From: Pseudonocardia hierapolitana
GTDB lineage: Bacteria > Actinomycetota > Actinomycetes > Mycobacteriales > Pseudonocardiaceae
Assembly: GCF_007994075.1 (NCBI RefSeq)
Contig: NZ_VIWU01000001.1
Location: forward strand, 1,116,001-1,180,000
Direction: 5' to 3'
Length of the DNA stretch: 64,000 nt
The translations under genes were made by a program, and so were the position numbers. The notes beneath the pieces are model-generated. The model saw only the letters and a program-made list of their open reading frames with translations, did not search any database and was not told where the DNA came from. Of this stretch, positions 62,343-64,000 are shown piece after piece; the stretch's first letter is position 1; every line of letters starts with the position of its first letter.

Positions 62343-63233
62343 TCACGCTCCGTTCGAGGCTCCGCTCCTGGTACGCCCCGCGCCCTCGACACCGCGTTCG
62401 CCGGAGCCCGCACCCGGCTCGACGACCGAGGCGAGGCGGAAGACCGGCCACCCGATCTCCGTCCGCCACCTGTCCGCGTGCCCGGTGTCACGCGGCCCTG
62501 TCCGGTACGTCTCGTGGATCGGTCCGTCGACCGCCAAGGCGTGTGCGACCACCCAAGCGCCGAGGCGGCCGTAGGTGACATCGATGTCGTCGTGCGGCCC
62601 GGCGTGGACGGCGATGGCGAGGTCGGCCGGCGGGAGCTCGACGACCTCGATCCGGCCCGATCGGCGGGGCGTGCGGACCGGCCGGAAGACGAGCATCGCG
62701 CCCGCGCCGTGGGCGAACAGCTCATTGGCGTAGCGCCCGCCGGGCGGTCCGGTGCGTTCCGCCGGCGGGAAGGCCGCGTCCAGTTCCGCCATCGCCGAGT
62801 CGTACCAGGCGAGCGAACCGTCGAGGTCGACGTCACCGCTGATGGCGGCGACGGTGCGGGCGGGGACCGAGCGCAGCTCGACGTGGACGTCGGCGGGATC
62901 GGGGCGCAGCAACCGGCGCAGCGACACGACTGCGGCCCGGGTCCGGTCCAGCTCGGCCTCGAGTCGGTGGAGATGGCCCGTGATCACCTCAGCGCGCTGC
63001 TCCGGGTCGTCGGTGGCGAGGATGGACTCGACCTCGACAAGGGGCACGTCGAGCTGACGGAGCCGGTGGATGACCTGCGCGGTCGGGATCTGCTCCGGCG
63101 CGTAGTACCGGTAGCCCGTGAACGGGTCGACCGCGGCGGGCTCCAGGAGCCCGGCCTGGTGGTAGCGGCGCAGGGTGCGCACGCTCAGGTGCGTCACCGT
63201 GGCGAACTCGCCGATGGTCAGTCCGGAGCGCAT
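62343..63233 (-). CDS. MerR family regulator with GyrI-like ligand domain
   Basis: This 296-residue protein has the MerR DNA-binding start LTIGEFATVTHLSVRTLRRY and YRYYAPEQIPTAQVIHRLRQ, a dimer helix, and a C-terminal effector domain like BmrR/GyrI (VPARTVAAISGDVD, VHAGPHDDIDVTYGRLGAWV). It probably binds hydrophobic cations and twists the divergent promoter at 63254-63284. Confidence 0.92.
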   Translation of the reverse strand: MRSGLTIGEFATVTHLSVRTLRRYHQAGLLEPAAVDPFTGYRYYAPEQIPTAQVIHRLRQLDVPLVEVESILATDDPEQRAEVITGHLHRLEAELDRTRAAVVSLRRLLRPDPADVHVELRSVPARTVAAISGDVDLDGSLAWYDSAMAELDAAFPPAERTGPPGGRYANELFAHGAGAMLVFRPVRTPRRSGRIEVVELPPADLAIAVHAGPHDDIDVTYGRLGAWVVAHALAVDGPIHETYRTGPRDTGHADRWRTEIGWPVFRLASVVEPGAGSGERGVEGAGRTRSGASNGA

Positions 63234-63253
63234 GAGGCCAGTCTGCCGTCACC

Positions 63254-63284
63254 TTGACCCTCTCCCCGGGGGAGACCGGACCGT
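63254..63284 (+). promoter_or_regulatory. MerR-activated promoter with 19-bp spacer
   Basis: The -35 box TTGACC (63254-63259) is followed after 19 bases by a poor -10 (GACCGT, 63279-63284). Between them TCTCCCCGGGGGAGA (63261-63275) is a perfect dyad with 7-bp arms. This is the classic layout activated by MerR/BmrR proteins and faces the SnoaL-SDR genes. Confidence 0.75.
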
Positions 63285-63290
63285 GGGGAC

Positions 63291-63677
63291 ATGAGCACAG
63301 TTGATCGGAGCGACGGGACCAGGACCTCGTGGAGCGAGCTGCCGACCGCGATCACGACGTATCTCGCCGCGCACCGGGCCCGTGACGTGGAGACGGCGAT
63401 CAGGGCGTTCACCGGGGACGCCGTCGTGACCGACGAGGGCCGCACCTACCGCGGGCAGGAGGAGATCCGCAGCTGGCTGGGCGGTGCGGCCGGCGAGTAC
63501 ACCTACACCACCGCGTTCACCGGCGCCACCAGGACCGGCAAGGCGGAGTTCGACGTGGTCCAGCACCTCGAAGGGAACTTCCCGGGCGGCGCGGTCGACC
63601 TGCACTTCCGGTTCGACCTGGACGGCCGGTCGATCATCCGGCTGGTGATCGAGCCCTCAGGAACGGTCGACCGATGA
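63291..63677 (+). CDS. SnoaL-like/NTF2-fold protein
   Basis: This 128-residue protein fits the SnoaL pattern: AITTYLAAHRARDVETAIRA, FTGDAVVTDEGRTYRGQEEI and a beta-rich end (HFRFDLDGRSIIRLVIE). ATG 63291 is very close to the MerR promoter. It overlaps the next gene by ATGA. Possible small-molecule isomerase or binding protein. Confidence 0.83.
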   Translation: MSTVDRSDGTRTSWSELPTAITTYLAAHRARDVETAIRAFTGDAVVTDEGRTYRGQEEIRSWLGGAAGEYTYTTAFTGATRTGKAEFDVVQHLEGNFPGGAVDLHFRFDLDGRSIIRLVIEPSGTVDR

Positions 63678-64000
63678 GAAGCTGGTTCATCACCGGTGGC
63701 ACGCCGGGCGGCTTCGGCATGGCCTTCGCCGAGGCGGCGTTGGAGATCGGCGACCAGGTGGCGCTCACCGCGCGTCGACCCGCGGAGCTGGCCGCATGGG
63801 CACACGTGTACGGCGACCGGGTGCTCGTCGTGCCGCTGGATGTCACCGATGCGGGGCAGGTGCAGAAGGCGGTACGGACCGCGGAGGAGCGCTTCGGCGA
63901 CATCGACGTGCTGGTCAACAACGCGGGCCGCGGCTGGTACGGGTCGATCGAGGGCATGGACGAGACCGATGTGCGCGGGATGTTCGAGCTGAACTTCTTC
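63674..64000 (+). CDS. short-chain dehydrogenase, 3' end outside the window
   Basis: The 109 visible codons have SWFITGGTPGGFGMAFAEAA (NAD(P) site with an unusual GTPGGFG), VVPLDVTDAGQ and VLVNNAGRGWYGSIE. The catalytic region lies beyond the right edge. ATG 63674 overlaps the SnoaL stop, so both respond to the MerR promoter. Confidence 0.88.
   Translation, partial: MRSWFITGGTPGGFGMAFAEAALEIGDQVALTARRPAELAAWAHVYGDRVLVVPLDVTDAGQVQKAVRTAEERFGDIDVLVNNAGRGWYGSIEGMDETDVRGMFELNFF

Overview
The window is very GC-rich DNA with frequent GTG starts, many 4-base ATGA/GTGA gene overlaps and an actinobacterial gene set (Pls/PosA-type NRPS-like enzyme, GPP34 protein, DUF3159, DUF6131, Atu4866-domain protein, several MmyB-type XRE regulators, a LAL-type LuxR regulator). 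It looks like chromosomal accessory DNA of a Pseudonocardiales-like actinomycete. That placement is inferred from gene content and composition only. No rRNA, tRNA, CRISPR array, intact transposase or phage module was seen.

Layout. (1) 1-7123, minus strand: a MarR-controlled, tightly overlapping operon for uptake and breakdown of an unidentified small molecule. It holds a NitT/TauT-type ABC importer, two creatinase/M24-fold proteins that lack the usual metal ligands, an ornithine-cyclodeaminase-like reductase, and an isopropylmalate-dehydratase-like pair in the order small-large (the large subunit runs off the left edge). (2) 7229-19232: a carbohydrate locus with a DUF624 protein, an unclassified glycoside hydrolase, an ABC sugar importer without its ATPase, a second large TIM-barrel hydrolase, a LacI regulator and two enolase-superfamily acid-sugar dehydratases. 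A perfect 20-bp LacI/GalR-like palindrome lies in the first codons. (3) 19458-26579: a Pls/PosA-type single-module peptide polymerase preceded by a 22-codon Arg-rich leader frame, overlapped by an M1 aminopeptidase and followed by a Tat-exported 5'-nucleotidase. (4) 26625-33060: an APC permease diverging from a class III aminotransferase, an EutE-like aldehyde dehydrogenase with Gly at the catalytic Cys position, an APH-type kinase and an SDR. This resembles a kinase plus phospho-lyase route for an amino alcohol. The shared promoter carries two near-identical palindromes 18 bp apart.

(5) 33079-36017: MocR regulator diverging from AhpD-like, ICL/PEP-mutase-like and a coupled 42-residue membrane peptide. 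(6) 36126-38799: TPR protein, GPP34 protein, GtrA and a DUF6131 peptide. (7) 39175-43170: TetR, FAD monooxygenase and an MFS exporter fused to a LiaF-like domain. (8) 43367-49220: gene-poor, decayed stretch with relics of P450, PaaX, MarR, PucR and glyoxalase genes among intact DJ-1, SDR, XRE and Atu4866 genes. (9) 49248-54958: questin-oxidase-like protein behind a MerR-type promoter, and two more XRE regulators beside an alpha/beta hydrolase and an SDR. (10) 55141-59063: a likely operon of VOC protein, 62-residue protein, pyridine-nucleotide disulfide oxidoreductase-like flavoprotein, SDR lacking YxxxK, and enoyl-CoA hydratase. (11) 59324-64000: LAL regulator, then a MerR regulator diverging from a SnoaL-SDR pair driven by a classic 19-bp-spacer promoter; the SDR runs off the right edge.
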